64,000 bases of DNA from Gracilaria gracilis (taxonomy: Eukaryota; Rhodophyta; Florideophyceae; Gracilariales; Gracilariaceae), in NCBI GenBank assembly GCA_030374805.1, contig JARGSG010000197.1, forward strand, positions 124,001-188,000, given 5' to 3'. This document shows positions 32,677 to 43,825 of this stretch, piece by piece. The position numbers were made by a program, and so were the translations under genes. The notes below the pieces were generated by a model. The model saw nothing but the letters and a program-made list of their open reading frames with translations, was not told the origin of the DNA and searched no databases. Within the stretch, counting starts at the first letter, position 1. The number at the start of each line of letters is the position of its first letter.

Positions 32677-33784
32677 AAGGGTTTGAACGGTATGTCTTTG
32701 CACTGTCAACTACTACAGAACACGTTCTTCTAGAAACGAAGACGGTGTAGAGCCCCCTGCAAACCTAGAATGAAAATCGTTGTGTTCTGTAGTACCAAGG
32801 GTAAGAATCAAATTACTATCAAGGCACAGCGATTGCTTGAAACTCGAGGCCTCGAAGATGGCCGATTGTGCGAAATGTTGCGCTGTTGCCTTGTAGATTG
32901 TCATTGATGGATAGTCAAGAACAGGTTTCTTGGTAGAAAATCCCGAAGGTACAGTACGTCTTACTCGAGCAGAATGCGTTGAAACGCTACCTTTCACTCG
33001 CGTCGGCGATCAACACATGCCAGTATCTGCAAGGCGCAGCCACCCATCACGACCTTTTGATTGATGACAGCGCCGAACACAAAATAAACAAACGCCTCTC
33101 TCCTCTCTTTCATATGTGTCCCCGTTTGCAATTCTTCGTATGTTCGTGCGATTCTGCGATTTGGAAATGTAACAGAACATCTTCAGGTGCTCTCTTTCTT
33201 TCGTGAATTTGTAGAACCGAGGCCAAACAAGCTCTTGTTGTTTACCAAAACTTTGAACAGTCATGTTATATGTATCTACCCCACCTCGCGTATGAAGCAG
33301 GCGCATAACCTACATACCAACACAGCAAAAGGGATTCTGATCGCCTTTCGGGGCAGGGCTAATGACCTAAGAGCATCGGCGTCATATCTTCGCGGCCCAG
33401 AGAATACACCGTTTTCGCAGCAACTTTTGAAAGGACCAGAAATGAAACATATGTTGCCGTGTGTTGTCCAAACAGGATTAGATATGTGCAGTAGGAAGGT
33501 GTACCGTTACACCTTTGTAGAGACATTATTCGGGACGATGTGGGGCGACTTGTGTCATCACGAAAGCTGAAGCTGTACGCAGCGCAAGCTGTTTCCAAGA
33601 AGTCCATTTTTCGAGTCCGTGTGTTATGATCTTCCTAATATCTTTTAACAATCCAGATGGCAACACTTAACGAAAAGATGAATACATGTTACCAATTCAA
33701 AGTCATCTCATGTCCAATAACGCACAAAAGGCAATCAATAAACTACTTCCTGGTGGCATTTTTTTGTTTCTATCGCTGTATGTG
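32677..33784. other. Gap between EMG1 and the J-domain gene
   Basis: Convergent intergenic region. The longest frame (33187-33570, plus, 127 codons) has no recognisable motif and no family resemblance. Confidence 0.45.
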
Positions 33785-34654
33785 CTAAACATGTGCAAAC
33801 ATTCTATCCTGTGCTTCTTCTTCCATCTTTGCAATTTCACGCTCATGTTCTTCCCTCATTTGCGCATACTTTTCTGGGAAACAGAACCGCATGATCAACT
33901 TGAATGGAAGACATATGAGTTGCAATATAAGGAATAAGACAACCAGAATGACGATGACAGGTAACATGATTATGAGCATCATTATGGGTAGAATCCATGC
34001 ACAGCCCTTGATACTGAGCAGGAAGTTGAGCCACCTCGGCAGCTCGACAGGTTGCTGCCGACTTTCCCATTCCTGGTAAGTTTGATTTGGATGCTCTGCG
34101 TCATCACCGGTTTGCGACAAAAACTGGTCATACAAAGTCTTCTTGACCACATTGGTAAGCGTGTCGTAGGCCTGTGAGACAGAGGTCATAGCATCTTCAG
34201 CGCCAGGCAGTTGACATTTGTCGGGGTGAAGCATGCGAGCCAAAGCGTAGTAGTTCTTCTTCATTTGAGCGCTGGAAGCCTCCGTCGACACATGCAGCAC
34301 GGCGTAGTGATTTGGGGCGTTCTTGATGCGCAAGATTTCTTCCTCCGGCGTACCGGGCCATACTTCGGTATCGCTGGATGCCTTTTCGCTACTCTTCGGA
34401 GTGGTGCCCTCCGTTGTTGTCTCGGCGCTGCGCTTTGAGGGGTCATCCGGGTTAAAGTCCTTTTCGCGCTCGCCAGGACCTTGGACGGATTCGACGGCGG
34501 CAATGTACTTCTTGGCCTTTTCTATACCAGCAATGAGGTTTTCGTCTCCGGGACAATGCTGGAGACCTTCGTTAAAAGTCTGGCGCGCGCTAATGTAATC
34601 TTGGTCTTCGAGTTGTGCTGTACCTTTTCGCCACCATCCCTGCGCAACAAACAA

Positions 34655-34715
<61 letters not shown>

Positions 34716-35007
34716 GTTAGGACGGCGGTTTGGAACGCAAGCTGGGCGGGAGCTACGGTGGGAGGCGAGCTACGGCGGTGATGCAAAAAAAACTCACCTT
34801 TGACCACTTTGGGTCGAGCTGAATGCACATGTCAGCATCCATTCTGGCCTTTACATAGTCCTGGAGCTTGAGGTAGGCGGCGGAGCGATTGGAGAAGAGG
34901 GCGGCATTAGCAGGCTCCTGTTCAATGCCCGCCGTGTAAAGCTCAACGGCGCTGTTATAATTGCACGCCTGATACTGCTCATTGCCACGCTCCTTGAACT
35001 CGGCCAT
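33785..35007 (-). CDS. TPR and J-domain co-chaperone with membrane segment, two exons
   Basis: Exon 1 is 34798-35007, exon 2 is 33785-34639, and the intron is 34640-34797 (158 nt, GTGAGT...GCGCAG, phase 0), giving 354 residues. Residues 1-110 are TPR repeats of Hsp70/Hsp90-binding type (FKERGNEQYQACNYNSAVELY, FSNRSAAYLKLQDYVKARMD, then across the splice WWRKGTAQLEDQDY). A charged linker leads to a J domain at about 179-246 with the HPD motif at 208-210, which stimulates Hsp70 ATPase. Residues 273-325 contain one or two long hydrophobic helices (ILPIMMLIIMLPVIVILVVLFLI), and the tail is charged. J domain plus membrane helix recalls ER DNAJB12/B14, while TPR plus J recalls DNAJC7 or DNAJC3; this combination is uncommon. 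ER membrane location is inferred. Unspliced, each exon frame runs into repeats. Confidence 0.85.
34655..34715 (+). repeat. (CA)n and (GA)n microsatellites in the J-domain gene intron
   Basis: A CA/AC run at 34655-34679 and a GA run at 34693-34715 lie inside the intron. They are likely to vary in length between individuals. Confidence 0.9.
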
Positions 35008-35995
35008 GACTGGAGCGCGCGGCGCGCGGCGGCAGCAGCGGCGCGTGCTGGAGCGCGACGGAGCGCTGACAAGTCGGCGCGACGCGGGGGCGGCAAGGCG
35101 CGGCGGAGCAACGAGTGTGGAGCGCTGGTTGCAACGGACGGATGCGATTGGGTTTGGCGGAATACAAGTACGACAGAGTGGCGTTGCGCTGGTTTGGACT
35201 GACTGGCAGTGACGTGCGGCCAAATGCTCGCTGTCGTGGATTGTGCACTGTTGCGCGCGGCCGCCCGCCGCGGCGCCAATTCATGGCTTGGCCAATTTTG
35301 CATTTATGTTACAAGAGCACCAACGCTAACGTTCCTACCCTTCGTATGTACACTTTGCCTTAGAAAAGCGCTTCTTCTTTACTGTTCGTTCTTTACTTAG
35401 TAGGCGGTCCAAGAGAAAAGCGTTTGCTTTACCATCGCCTTGGTCTTGTCAATGTCTTGTCCGGCGGCGTGATCATCATAATATGATACCAACGGTACCG
35501 CCCAGTGCTGAGAGCCGACATCAGTGCTCACCGCCAGCGAGAGCTCATCTCGCAAGCGGCACTGACGATGCTCATCATCATGATCATCGGCATCTCATCA
35601 CGACGTGCTCGCACCGCCCCCCGGGGAGGACGCGCCCGGCGCGCGCCTCCGTCAGCGCACCAACGAACCGCATCGAAGCGCAACACACTCGGCGGCGGCG
35701 GCGGCGCGCCGAATTACATCGCCAGCCGCGCCGCCACAAGTGCGCGCGCGTGATTGGTGCGCGCATGCAGCCCAAATCGGCGCGCGTCGTTGCCATTCCA
35801 CGCGGCGCGCGTGCCATCGCTTCTGCTGGCGCGTAGCGCGTAGGCGCGCGCGGCGCGCACCGGCGCCAGCCGCGTGCACCAGCAGCGCGCGCAGCTTTTA
35901 TATCTCCGCGCCAGACGTCACCTACTGCTGCTCGCTGTGCTCGGCGTCGCGTCGAGCATCGTCGCCAGTGGTGGCGCCGTTCGCCTCTCCCCGCC
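35008..35995. promoter_or_regulatory. Divergent GC-rich promoter region
   Basis: It lies between the J-domain gene (leftward) and the RBR ligase gene (rightward). It has a CCAAT-containing 13-mer GGCCAATTTTGCA at 35290-35302 (also found at 63252-63264), a copy of the recurrent motif TACCAACGGTA at 35487-35497, and dense GCGCGC clusters at about 35620-35890. The open frames here are GC artefacts. Confidence 0.5.
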
Positions 35996-37477
35996 ATGGC
36001 GTCTTCGTCTCCTTCTTCGCTGCGCTGTGACGCTGCTGCGCGCGCCGCCGTCGCCGTCGCCGCCGCCGCCTCGCTGCCCTCTCCGCTTGCGCGCGCTTCC
36101 GCCGCCTTGCATGTGCCCGTGGCCGAGGTCAGAGGCGCGCCCACTACGCATGCTTCCTCGCCGTCCGTTACGTTGCAGTCGGCCCATGTCGTCGGCCATG
36201 TCGCCTTATCGTCGCTCGTGTTGTGCGATGTGTGTTGTGAGCATGTGTCGCCGTCTTCGCTGCGCGGCTGCTCGGGCTGTTCCCATCGTTATTGCGCGTC
36301 GTGCGTGGACAAGCATTGGACCGCTTCCATCTACTCCGGCAATCATGCACGTCTGCATTGCATGTATGGCGGCTGTGCCGTCTTCGCCTCGGACGATGAT
36401 GTTGTGGCTGTCGTGTCGCGCCGCACCTTTCGCAAGATGCTTTACTTCCGCTCCAGGGATGAAAATAGCACGTCGCCGGGCGCTAGATGGTGCGCAGCTG
36501 ACTTGTGTTGGCAGTATCTGGGCCAGTTTCAACACCTCTCCAATGCCGATCAAACCCATATTGCCACATGCCCGAGATGCTCATCGAACACCTGCGTCAA
36601 GTGCGAACGCCAGGTGTCGTTTTCCACCCCCGAGCATGCCTGTGCGTCGCGAAAGTCAAACAAGACCCACAACGCCATGTTCAGTGTGTGGGCAATGTTG
36701 CACACCAAATCCTGTCCCGCCTGCGCCGCCCCAATTCAGCGAAATCATGGCTGCAGTCACATGACGTGCACGCGATGTTCCTCTTACTTTTGTTGGCGTT
36801 GTAAGGGCTACCTCAATAACGGCTGTCCCTTACCGGGCCGAGCTTGTATTTGTGACCGCGTCATGACCGCCGCAGCCTATTCTGGCCTCGCCGTGGCTAG
36901 TGTCGTTGGCTCCCCCATTATCGTCGGCGCCATGTTGTTGGGCGGTCCTCCGTACCTTGCGTACCGAGTTGTCAAAGCGCGCCGAACCCGAGCTTTGGTT
37001 CGTAGAAATGAGGCCTTGTATCGCAGACAGCACGAGGATAATCTTCACCGTACAAGGAATGCCTTCATTGCAAGTCGTAGCATTCTTCGCCCGGATGAAC
37101 TCCTCGTCAACGACGATGATCTTGACAGTGCGTCCTACACCACCATTGCTGAATCTACGCTGGAAGATATCCGCATCATGCCTTCGCATCGCCCAGGTCG
37201 CCAAAGAAAGCAGAAAGTCACCCACATCGAACTCAATGATACCCTCGTCATTGAAGAGCGTATGATGGGCCCCCCTCGCTTGGGGCCCCGTCTTACCTCG
37301 TCGGCCGCTGAACTGCGATTGGGTCCAGAAATAGTTGTGCTTCCTCAAACATCTATTTCAGCGGATGGCGTTCCAAGCGTATACGTTGAATCATGTCGCT
37401 CTTCACGTCCGTTTGTTCTGGAACGGCGGCGGGGATCTTCTCCAGCCCCACGCGCCATGAAACGCTCTGTCGCGTAA
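35996..37477 (+). CDS. RBR (RING-IBR-RING) E3 ubiquitin ligase with membrane anchor
   Basis: This 493-residue protein transfers ubiquitin through a thioester on its second RING. After an Ala/Ser-rich start, RING1 has Cys77, Cys80, Cys92, Cys95, His97, Cys100 and Cys103 (CDVCCEHVS...CSGCSHRYCASC). The IBR domain covers about 140-218 (CPRCSSNTCVKCERQVSF). RING2 is CPACAAPIQRNHGCSHMTC..., with Cys240 and Cys243 and the catalytic cysteine at 253, equivalent to parkin Cys431. A hydrophobic stretch at 291-325 (YSGLAVASVVGSPIIVGAMLL) follows RING2 directly, as in RNF19/RNF144-type ligases, so anchoring to an internal membrane is likely. The tail has a basic RQRKQK patch. The ATG in CCGCCATGG is an excellent context, and no intron is present. 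Confidence 0.9.
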   Translation: MASSSPSSLRCDAAARAAVAVAAAASLPSPLARASAALHVPVAEVRGAPTTHASSPSVTLQSAHVVGHVALSSLVLCDVCCEHVSPSSLRGCSGCSHRYCASCVDKHWTASIYSGNHARLHCMYGGCAVFASDDDVVAVVSRRTFRKMLYFRSRDENSTSPGARWCAADLCWQYLGQFQHLSNADQTHIATCPRCSSNTCVKCERQVSFSTPEHACASRKSNKTHNAMFSVWAMLHTKSCPACAAPIQRNHGCSHMTCTRCSSYFCWRCKGYLNNGCPLPGRACICDRVMTAAAYSGLAVASVVGSPIIVGAMLLGGPPYLAYRVVKARRTRALVRRNEALYRRQHEDNLHRTRNAFIASRSILRPDELLVNDDDLDSASYTTIAESTLEDIRIMPSHRPGRQRKQKVTHIELNDTLVIEERMMGPPRLGPRLTSSAAELRLGPEIVVLPQTSISADGVPSVYVESCRSSRPFVLERRRGSSPAPRAMKRSVA

Positions 37478-38192
37478 CCCATCATCCTTCTTTTTGCTCG
37501 AGCTCCGCTCATCGAATATCATTTTTAGAGGTCTCACCCTTGTTATGGAGTCCGACAACAGTTTGTAACAACTTTTTGAGCTTGCGCATCAAGAGGGACT
37601 GAACTGTAGCCCACAATTACCTATTTTCTTGCTTATACGTTCCTCCCTGCAGGTCTGCCCTTGTCTTTCCGATACCCATGACCACGTTCGTGTTGGATTT
37701 CCGTTGGTTTTTGGCGTTGTAGTGAAGACATGTTTCGATTGCGACTGTAATTAGTCCTCTCTTTCCCTAATGTAGAACCCTTAATCGTTGCCGTGTTGTG
37801 AAGTTCTTTCACTGATCAGGTTTTTCTCTCATAAAACAAATTTGTGAGATCTGACTCTTGTTTCGTTACTTTGGACTGCAACTGATTGTCAGAACAGACG
37901 CCGTTTTGTTAGAACCGCACAGTGGAGATCTGGTCATATCATAAATATATATGTGTCAAACACCGTTCACATATGGCCGAAAATGTCAGCAATGTTTGCC
38001 TCGTGCTCGAGAAAAGCGATCTCTATTCCGTTGCTTGTAAGTCTTTGGATTTCAAAGATCTCAGCCTCCGTATTATATATCATTGAGACACCAATCAAAA
38101 GGATTACATGAAGCCCACACCTCAGGTGAACAAGTACCTACGCCCGACGGAGTGGTATATTATTCGGCGCAAAGCATCTGTGAAAGGTCGGC
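37478..38192. other. Gap between the RBR ligase and the tetraspanin-like gene
   Basis: T-rich 3' flank of the ligase, then the leader of the next gene. No gene or strong repeat seen. Confidence 0.45.
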
Positions 38193-39406
38193 ATGAGTCG
38201 CTCAGGGGAGAATAACCAATTCGAGCCACAGCTATCGAAAGGGATAAGTGTCGATGTCCCCACTGGTTCAACGATATATGATCCGGCAATTATCTCCCTT
38301 CGTGAAGATTTCAGGGCAAAAGTCGAAGAAAGAAAAGCAAAGCAACTTCAACAATCTCCAGACAATGACATTGCTATTCAAAGCCCCATGCACGTTAATG
38401 TTACATCCCCAGTACCGAGAAAGTCGAGAAAGTCAAGAAAGTCGTTGTTTCTGAGAGCTGACAATGACGCTGCAGAATCGGAGTCTGAAGACCTAGAGCT
38501 TGGAGATTTGGATGGAGAAACCGAGCTTTGTTGTAATGGATACATCCCCTTGTTTCCCTTGTTGATATTTATGAACAGCGTCAAAATTGTAAGTGTTCTT
38601 CCTGATGTTCTTGTTTGCGCACCTAACCACATCTGACCGATGTCATCTTCGTGTGTTGATGATGCAAGCTGGCTGGAATAGCCGGAATGGCAATTGGAGT
38701 TTTTCAGTTGATCACTGGTGGCAATTCTGTTGGGGTCTCTTCTCTGGAGAGATTGGTCATTTCAGGGTCCTTTCTATTCTCCATCGCGTTCATTACAATT
38801 GGAGTAGTGCTCATCATATCAGGACTTCTGGGAGTTGTCCTGTTCACCATCCGTTCCCGAACTAATTCACGCACCGCAAAGAGGCTGGATGTTGTTTATC
38901 ACAGTGGGCTTTTCTTATTGGTCATTGTTCTCTTCGTCCTTTTTGTGCTGACGGTGTGGGTGTGGGTCCAAACGTCCAAAGGGGGTATCTATAACAATGA
39001 GTTTTGGCAGGAGTTGGTGCGATCGAATCCGTCGCATCTTTGCAAAACAGAGGAAAGACTGAACTGTGCAGCATATGAACTTGAACAATGCATGATAAGC
39101 GCGAACCAGACGAAAATGTTGTTCTGCCCTGGCCATTTTTGCATTGATTTCTGTCGCATAACCACGGAAAACGTTAACGTGCAGCCTATATGTGCAGCAT
39201 GTCGAGATGAGTCTTTAGACACGATTGATTCTTTTGTCAGTTGCAAAAGGAACGAGATACAGTTCACGAATACCACTGCATGTATGAACGTAGCTAACGC
39301 AGACCTACAGGCCGCCTACCGCCGCTTATTGGCAGCGGCTTTGGTATCGTTTCTTTGGATCTTGGTTTCTGTATGCGTGTCTACATACCAGTACTGTTTT
39401 TCTTAA
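38193..39406 (+). CDS. Tetraspanin-like four-helix membrane protein, two exons
   Basis: Exon 1 is 38193-38588, exon 2 is 38669-39406, and the intron is 38589-38668 (80 nt, GTAAGT...CAAG, phase 0), giving 377 residues. The splice joins SVKI to LAGIAGMAIGVFQL and completes the first membrane helix. A roughly 110-residue acidic and basic cytosolic region with KSRKSRKS comes first. Helices 2 and 3 (LFSIAFITIGVVLIISGLLGVVLF and LFLLVIVLFVLFVLTVWVWV) are close together, then a Cys-rich loop of about 115 residues (about 11 Cys) and a last helix LAAALVSFLWILVSVCVS. The spacing is that of tetraspanins with a large extracellular loop between helices 3 and 4, but the CCG motif is missing, so membership is uncertain. 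NQT and NTT glycosylation sites in the loop support an extracellular location. Confidence 0.7.
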
Positions 39407-40997
39407 GAGTGTTGTGTAGGTTTCCATATTGCCGCTTTCGAGGACATTGCCTTCATATGTTGTACCCATTTGCAGACAAGTCTCCTAATCGTCTCATAAT
39501 GATGATGAGACGTGTAGGAGAGCAGAAAGTTCATTTATTCATTTCAAAAGAGTGATACCCTTTACCACTTTTGATACACACCCCCAGTTAACGTCTCAAG
39601 GACTTCTTCGGTTCCTTCCACGCTATATTCTCTTCTTGATGCTTGCCTCTCTTGTTGTTGGAATAAAGGCTCGCGATGTACAATCAACTCGGATTGATGT
39701 GCACAATTTTGGATTCCGTAGGTCATTTATGGCCCCATTAAGGAGGCCTGACTTAGACGATAATTGAATTGCATGGGTAGGGTCCTCGGATCGAAGAATA
39801 CTTTGGGCCCTGTGCATGAGATGGATCCCTGCGGCGAGGGCCCCTTCGCGTCTTCCATGGAGGATCAATTGTACAAGTTAAAGAGGGGCAACTCCTGGCC
39901 ACTGGCAGTCGTCTCGTAATACTCAAGCCTCTACTGTTTCCCCAATGGGTGACACAAGACACGCTTAACAATGCGCCCATGAGCCATAATGTCTATAATT
40001 AACGTCAGTAGCACGAAACAAAGCAAGCCTTACACGCGAAGGCTTCGCTCAGAGACGCATACAGGCGCTGGGATTCAACTCTTCAGATCATCGGGTTCAC
40101 ATAGGACCACTTGGATAGTAGGGTTAGGCACATCTAGCTTTATTACAACTAATTACAACTAAATGTAGTGCGTTTCTGGTTAAAGAAACGCTCTCTCACT
40201 ATTGCCAAGGCGTTTTTGCCTACCTTGTCGCGAACGCCCAGAACAATCCGTTGCTAGTATAGTCAGAAAGTGGCCCGCAAGCTAGAGTATTGGGTTTCCT
40301 TGTGAGAGAGCGTTTCTTTGAACAGAAACGAGAAACGTTCGGCACCAAGTTATAATTAAGCTAGTGCGCTCATGACAAGAGAGAGATTTACTTTAGGAAA
40401 TAAGGACAAGCGTTGATCATAGAGAGACAAATGATGTTATCTACACTATCTCATCTATTTTGCCTGTTCAAAATTCAAGCCAAAGAACTTCGTCGACTGC
40501 GCACTGAAATGTTAGCCTTCCAGTCTCAATCAAGTCTAAAGCTCGCTACCCTTGTAGTCTGACTGCTTCGCGGCCGGTTGATGTTTCCCGCGCAAGTCTA
40601 TCTGTGACTGCTTACTGCAAAATTTCTTCACAAGAGTTTGAGCTATTACGGCGCTATCACCATTACGCTGTATTTCTTTTGAGCATCCTCTCGCAGGCAG
40701 AATTTCGGTCGGATCTGTTCATTGCCCCTTCTTCAAGAGCGATACCGGAAGGACACGGGGCACCTATCGCTACAACGGTCTGATTTCACAAGTCACAATT
40801 CTAGCTTTCGACTCTTAAGAGATATTTCAGCGTGCACTTTAAAGAATATCTAGCGTGTTTAAGCGCCCGCGTTCATCGGAAGGATTGGTTGCCGGTATTC
40901 TAGCAGTCTGGTGCTGTTCCTCCCTTTGGTCGCTCAGTGACAGTTGAACCGTTTGTTTCTTCTCGAGGAGTTATAATCGTGCGGGGAGTTGGCGAAG
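39407..40997. other. 1.6-kb intergenic region
   Basis: No gene seen. It contains a 158-bp element with 28-bp imperfect terminal inverted repeats (40172-40329). The last 100 bases are promoter and leader of the kelch gene. Confidence 0.45.
40172..40329. repeat. Candidate MITE or foldback element, 158 bp
   Basis: The left end (40172-40199, GTTTCTGGTTAAAGAAACG then CTCTCTCAC) and right end (40302-40329) are reverse complements with two mismatches. No clear target duplication is visible, so it may be a decayed insertion. Confidence 0.6.
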
Positions 40998-42563
40998 ATG
41001 GAGTGGCTGGGTGATTTCACTACGAGTGCGCGTTCTCCCCCTCCCCGAAAGGGACATACGATGACGAACCTGCTCGACACTCCAATTGTTCTTGTTTTTG
41101 CTGGAGAGGACGAATCCGGTCACCTCCTTAATGATATGTACGCTCTTCATGTCGAACGACGCGAATGGAAGCAAATTAGCTATGCACCAGGCCCGAGGCC
41201 ACTCCCACGGTTGCTACACACCGCCGTGGCAATATCATCCACTTTGCTGGTCGTTATCGGAGGTGACACATGGGAATCTACTGACTCTCCAGAGGCAAAG
41301 ATATCTCCCACCACCGCACTGAATGATATATGGGTTTTCGATTACAGCGATAGCTCATGGCAGCAGATCGAGGATACAGGCTCTATAAAACTACCCTTCC
41401 TTAGCTGTTCCTCAGCAGTGTTTGGACGGGCGAAGAGTCAAGTTCCAGGTGTTTACATTTTTGGCGGTTACAGCCGCGACAAGACGTATTTCAACGTAGT
41501 GTACCGGTTGAGAATTAGCGATTGGAAACTAGAAGTTCTCCCACATGTCGAGAAGGATGCAAACGGGAAGAAAAGGATCATTGACAGCAACGGCGATGAT
41601 GGCTTAAAAGAAAATGAGCAACATGGTGAACGGATAATACCAAGGGATAGGGAGTCACATGGAGCAATATGGCTCCCAGGAATCGGTATGCTTGTCGTTG
41701 GCGGGGATGGGGGGGTATCAATTCTTGGAGATTGCTGGTTATTTTGCCAACATCCTGATGACCTTCAGTCATGGAGATGGCAAGAGCTGCGCCTTGTTCC
41801 CGCCGGGAATCGTCCGGGAAACAAGCTTCCTCGATTGGCGGGACATTCTCTTCTTTCCTTACCGACAAATACATTGAAAGTAATGGTGTGGGGAGGAATT
41901 CTAAACACTGGGCAAGATGTTATGGCTTCTAATGTCTCATACATTATTGACCTGGACAAAGCAAATATCGCGCAAACGGTTCGAGTTACAAATACCGGAA
42001 GGGCACCCAAGACAGGAAGAATACTTCACGGACTTATAAGATCCAGGGATATGCTGTTTGCTTTTGGCGGCTGTGACTCAGATGGAAATATACAGATTGG
42101 GACACAACATGGTCGACTCTTGCCCAACTTCAAAGCACCGAATGAAGCCGCCAGCTATTTTGGATCAGAAGCAACGAAAATGGCAATACATGGCACACAC
42201 TCCGAGAAGAGCGATGAAGATAACATGAAGTCGACCGAAGCCGAGGGAAAGAAGGGGTCATCTACTAGCGCCGCTCGCACTCCCTTAACAGGAAAGGTGT
42301 TGGAAGTCATGGATATGGGACTATTGGTGTCCATAGAAATCGGTGGAAAACCGTTTAAGGGAGTGCTTGTTGCCCATGAAGCACAGAAAGATTCATCGAT
42401 GATCGACGTTTCTGGTGAGAAGCAAAAAGCGAATGGACAGAAGAGCAAAAGTAGCGATATCAAGCCGAGCAAGCGACCGAAACTTGATGCCGCTGCAGAA
42501 GCTCTTCCCGACTCTCCGTCTAAACTGCGGCCAAAACGAGCCGAAGTGATTGATATAGAATAA
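40998..42563 (+). CDS. Kelch-repeat protein with a carboxyl-terminal chromatin-protein-like motif
   Basis: The protein has 521 residues from the ATG at 40998. About residues 15-365 form a kelch beta-propeller: repeated hydrophobic-GG strands such as VLVFAGEDESG, LLVVIGGDTW, VYIFGGYSRDK, MLVVGGDGG, VMVWGGILN and LFAFGGCDSDG, each followed by an aromatic pair or W. This is a protein-binding platform. After a Ser/Lys/Glu-rich linker there is a short domain, GKVLEVMDMGLLVSIEIGGKPFKGVLV. It resembles the GxIDxxxDxGYLVTVxxGxxxLKGVLY motif found between the ARID and HMG parts of plant ARID-HMG proteins; this link is my inference. The end holds a basic KPSKRPKLD sequence, a probable nuclear signal. 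No catalytic residues or intron seen. Confidence 0.75.
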   Translation: MEWLGDFTTSARSPPPRKGHTMTNLLDTPIVLVFAGEDESGHLLNDMYALHVERREWKQISYAPGPRPLPRLLHTAVAISSTLLVVIGGDTWESTDSPEAKISPTTALNDIWVFDYSDSSWQQIEDTGSIKLPFLSCSSAVFGRAKSQVPGVYIFGGYSRDKTYFNVVYRLRISDWKLEVLPHVEKDANGKKRIIDSNGDDGLKENEQHGERIIPRDRESHGAIWLPGIGMLVVGGDGGVSILGDCWLFCQHPDDLQSWRWQELRLVPAGNRPGNKLPRLAGHSLLSLPTNTLKVMVWGGILNTGQDVMASNVSYIIDLDKANIAQTVRVTNTGRAPKTGRILHGLIRSRDMLFAFGGCDSDGNIQIGTQHGRLLPNFKAPNEAASYFGSEATKMAIHGTHSEKSDEDNMKSTEAEGKKGSSTSAARTPLTGKVLEVMDMGLLVSIEIGGKPFKGVLVAHEAQKDSSMIDVSGEKQKANGQKSKSSDIKPSKRPKLDAAAEALPDSPSKLRPKRAEVIDIE

Positions 42564-42859
42564 AGGAGGTGGAATGAAACAAAACTATACTGCGGTATCC
42601 ATACACACCAGTACGATGTGAACTAATCAACTTATACTGCCATTATGGCATATTGATAGCGGTTGGAAAGGGTTCGAAGGATCTAACCACGCACGCTGAA
42701 TGTAGACCAATCGCTGGCAAATATACACATTGTGCTTTTTATGGTGTTCTCACCAATGCAGGCTCGAAGGTTGTGACGAACGATTGTTATACGGCGTCCA
42801 GGGCGGTAGAGGGCATGTACGCTACTGTGAGATGGTTTTTGAGTAGAAGTGCTGTTGAT

Positions 42860-43825
42860 TTAGAATGCCTTTCGACTTCTCATTTCGTCGATGGAAATGG
42901 CGCCCGGGCCGGTCATTATTAGAAGTAATAGCCCTCCCATGATGGACAGCGTTTGGAAGAATCTGCAGAAGATCATTGTGAAAACAAAGAGTCAGACAAC
43001 AGTAATCGGGACAGGTGAGGCGATAAGGCGACAAGAGGATTGAACTTACTCATATTGCATGATCTGAGAAACGTAGGTTCCCTTGACGGACCAGAATGCA
43101 GAGTTGAGAATGTTGTGAACTAAGTAAAAGAAGAAGAGAACGATACCGCTGATTTCAAGCTTGAAACCCAACAAGACAGCGAAAATAACGGGAAGAGCAA
43201 GAAGGGTACCAAGCACGCCCAAAGTGGTCAAAAACTCAAGCCCCAACAGAACAAGCATGATACGAGAAGCAAGTTGCAAATAAGCGACAGTAGTTTGCTT
43301 ATCAGCTTGACCATCCAACAAACCATACGGCAGTGCACTACGTCCCTGCGCCAGCCTGGATTGACAGGTAATGAGTAGTAGACTGCCGGAAAGACAAAGA
43401 TTGCGAATAAGAAAACCAACGTTTCCAGAACCGATTGGAGAATGACGTCCGTAGAGAACTTGTTGATAGATGACGCAGGCAATTAGTGCGTAGGCAGCCA
43501 GGTTCTCGTGTCTGCCTCTGGCGACACGCTTGCCGGCTAGAATGACGCCGATTGCAACGAAGGAGACGGTGATGTTTGACAGCAACATGAGTCCAGCTAT
43601 GAAGCCGGGGAGATAGTATTCGTGACTAAGGAATAGAATTTGTTGTCTCATCTCGAACAAGACACGGATTCCATCCTCGATGAAGGTGGACACGAGCAGA
43701 ATGCGGCAAATGAGTGGCAGATGTGGTGCTATTGACTTTTTGAACTTGCGCAACGTGGAGAGGTTCTGACGGACCACCTTGGGAATGGAGTTCATATTGA
43801 CGCTAGTGGTAATTGAAGGCTCCAT
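42860..43825 (-). CDS. SURF4: SURF4/Erv29 cargo receptor, two exons
   Basis: SURF4 cycles between the ER and Golgi and loads soluble secretory proteins into COPII vesicles. Exon 1 is 43050-43825, exon 2 is 42860-42962, and the intron is 42963-43049 (87 nt, GTAAGT...CTGCAG, phase 2), giving 292 residues. Family motifs: HLPLICRILLVSTFIEDGIRVLFEM, YYLPGFIAGLMLL, FLIRNLCLSGSLLLI, YLQLASRIMLVLLGLEFLT, VLLGFKLEISGIVLFFFYL and, across the splice, [28 protein letters not shown]. Without splicing the conserved end would be lost. The terminal residues RSRKAF replace the usual dilysine KKKxx-type signal, so ER retrieval may use arginine. SEC24, the COPII coat subunit that such receptors engage, is coded 5 kb away. 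Confidence 0.93.

Noticed and set aside
33187..33570. 127-codon plus-strand frame between EMG1 and the J-domain gene
   Set aside because: No motif, no family resemblance, and a minus-strand frame overlaps part of it.
35483..36764. Long Arg/Ala/Pro-rich frames around the RBR ligase start
   Set aside because: Shadow frames of the GC-rich promoter and of the RBR gene itself.
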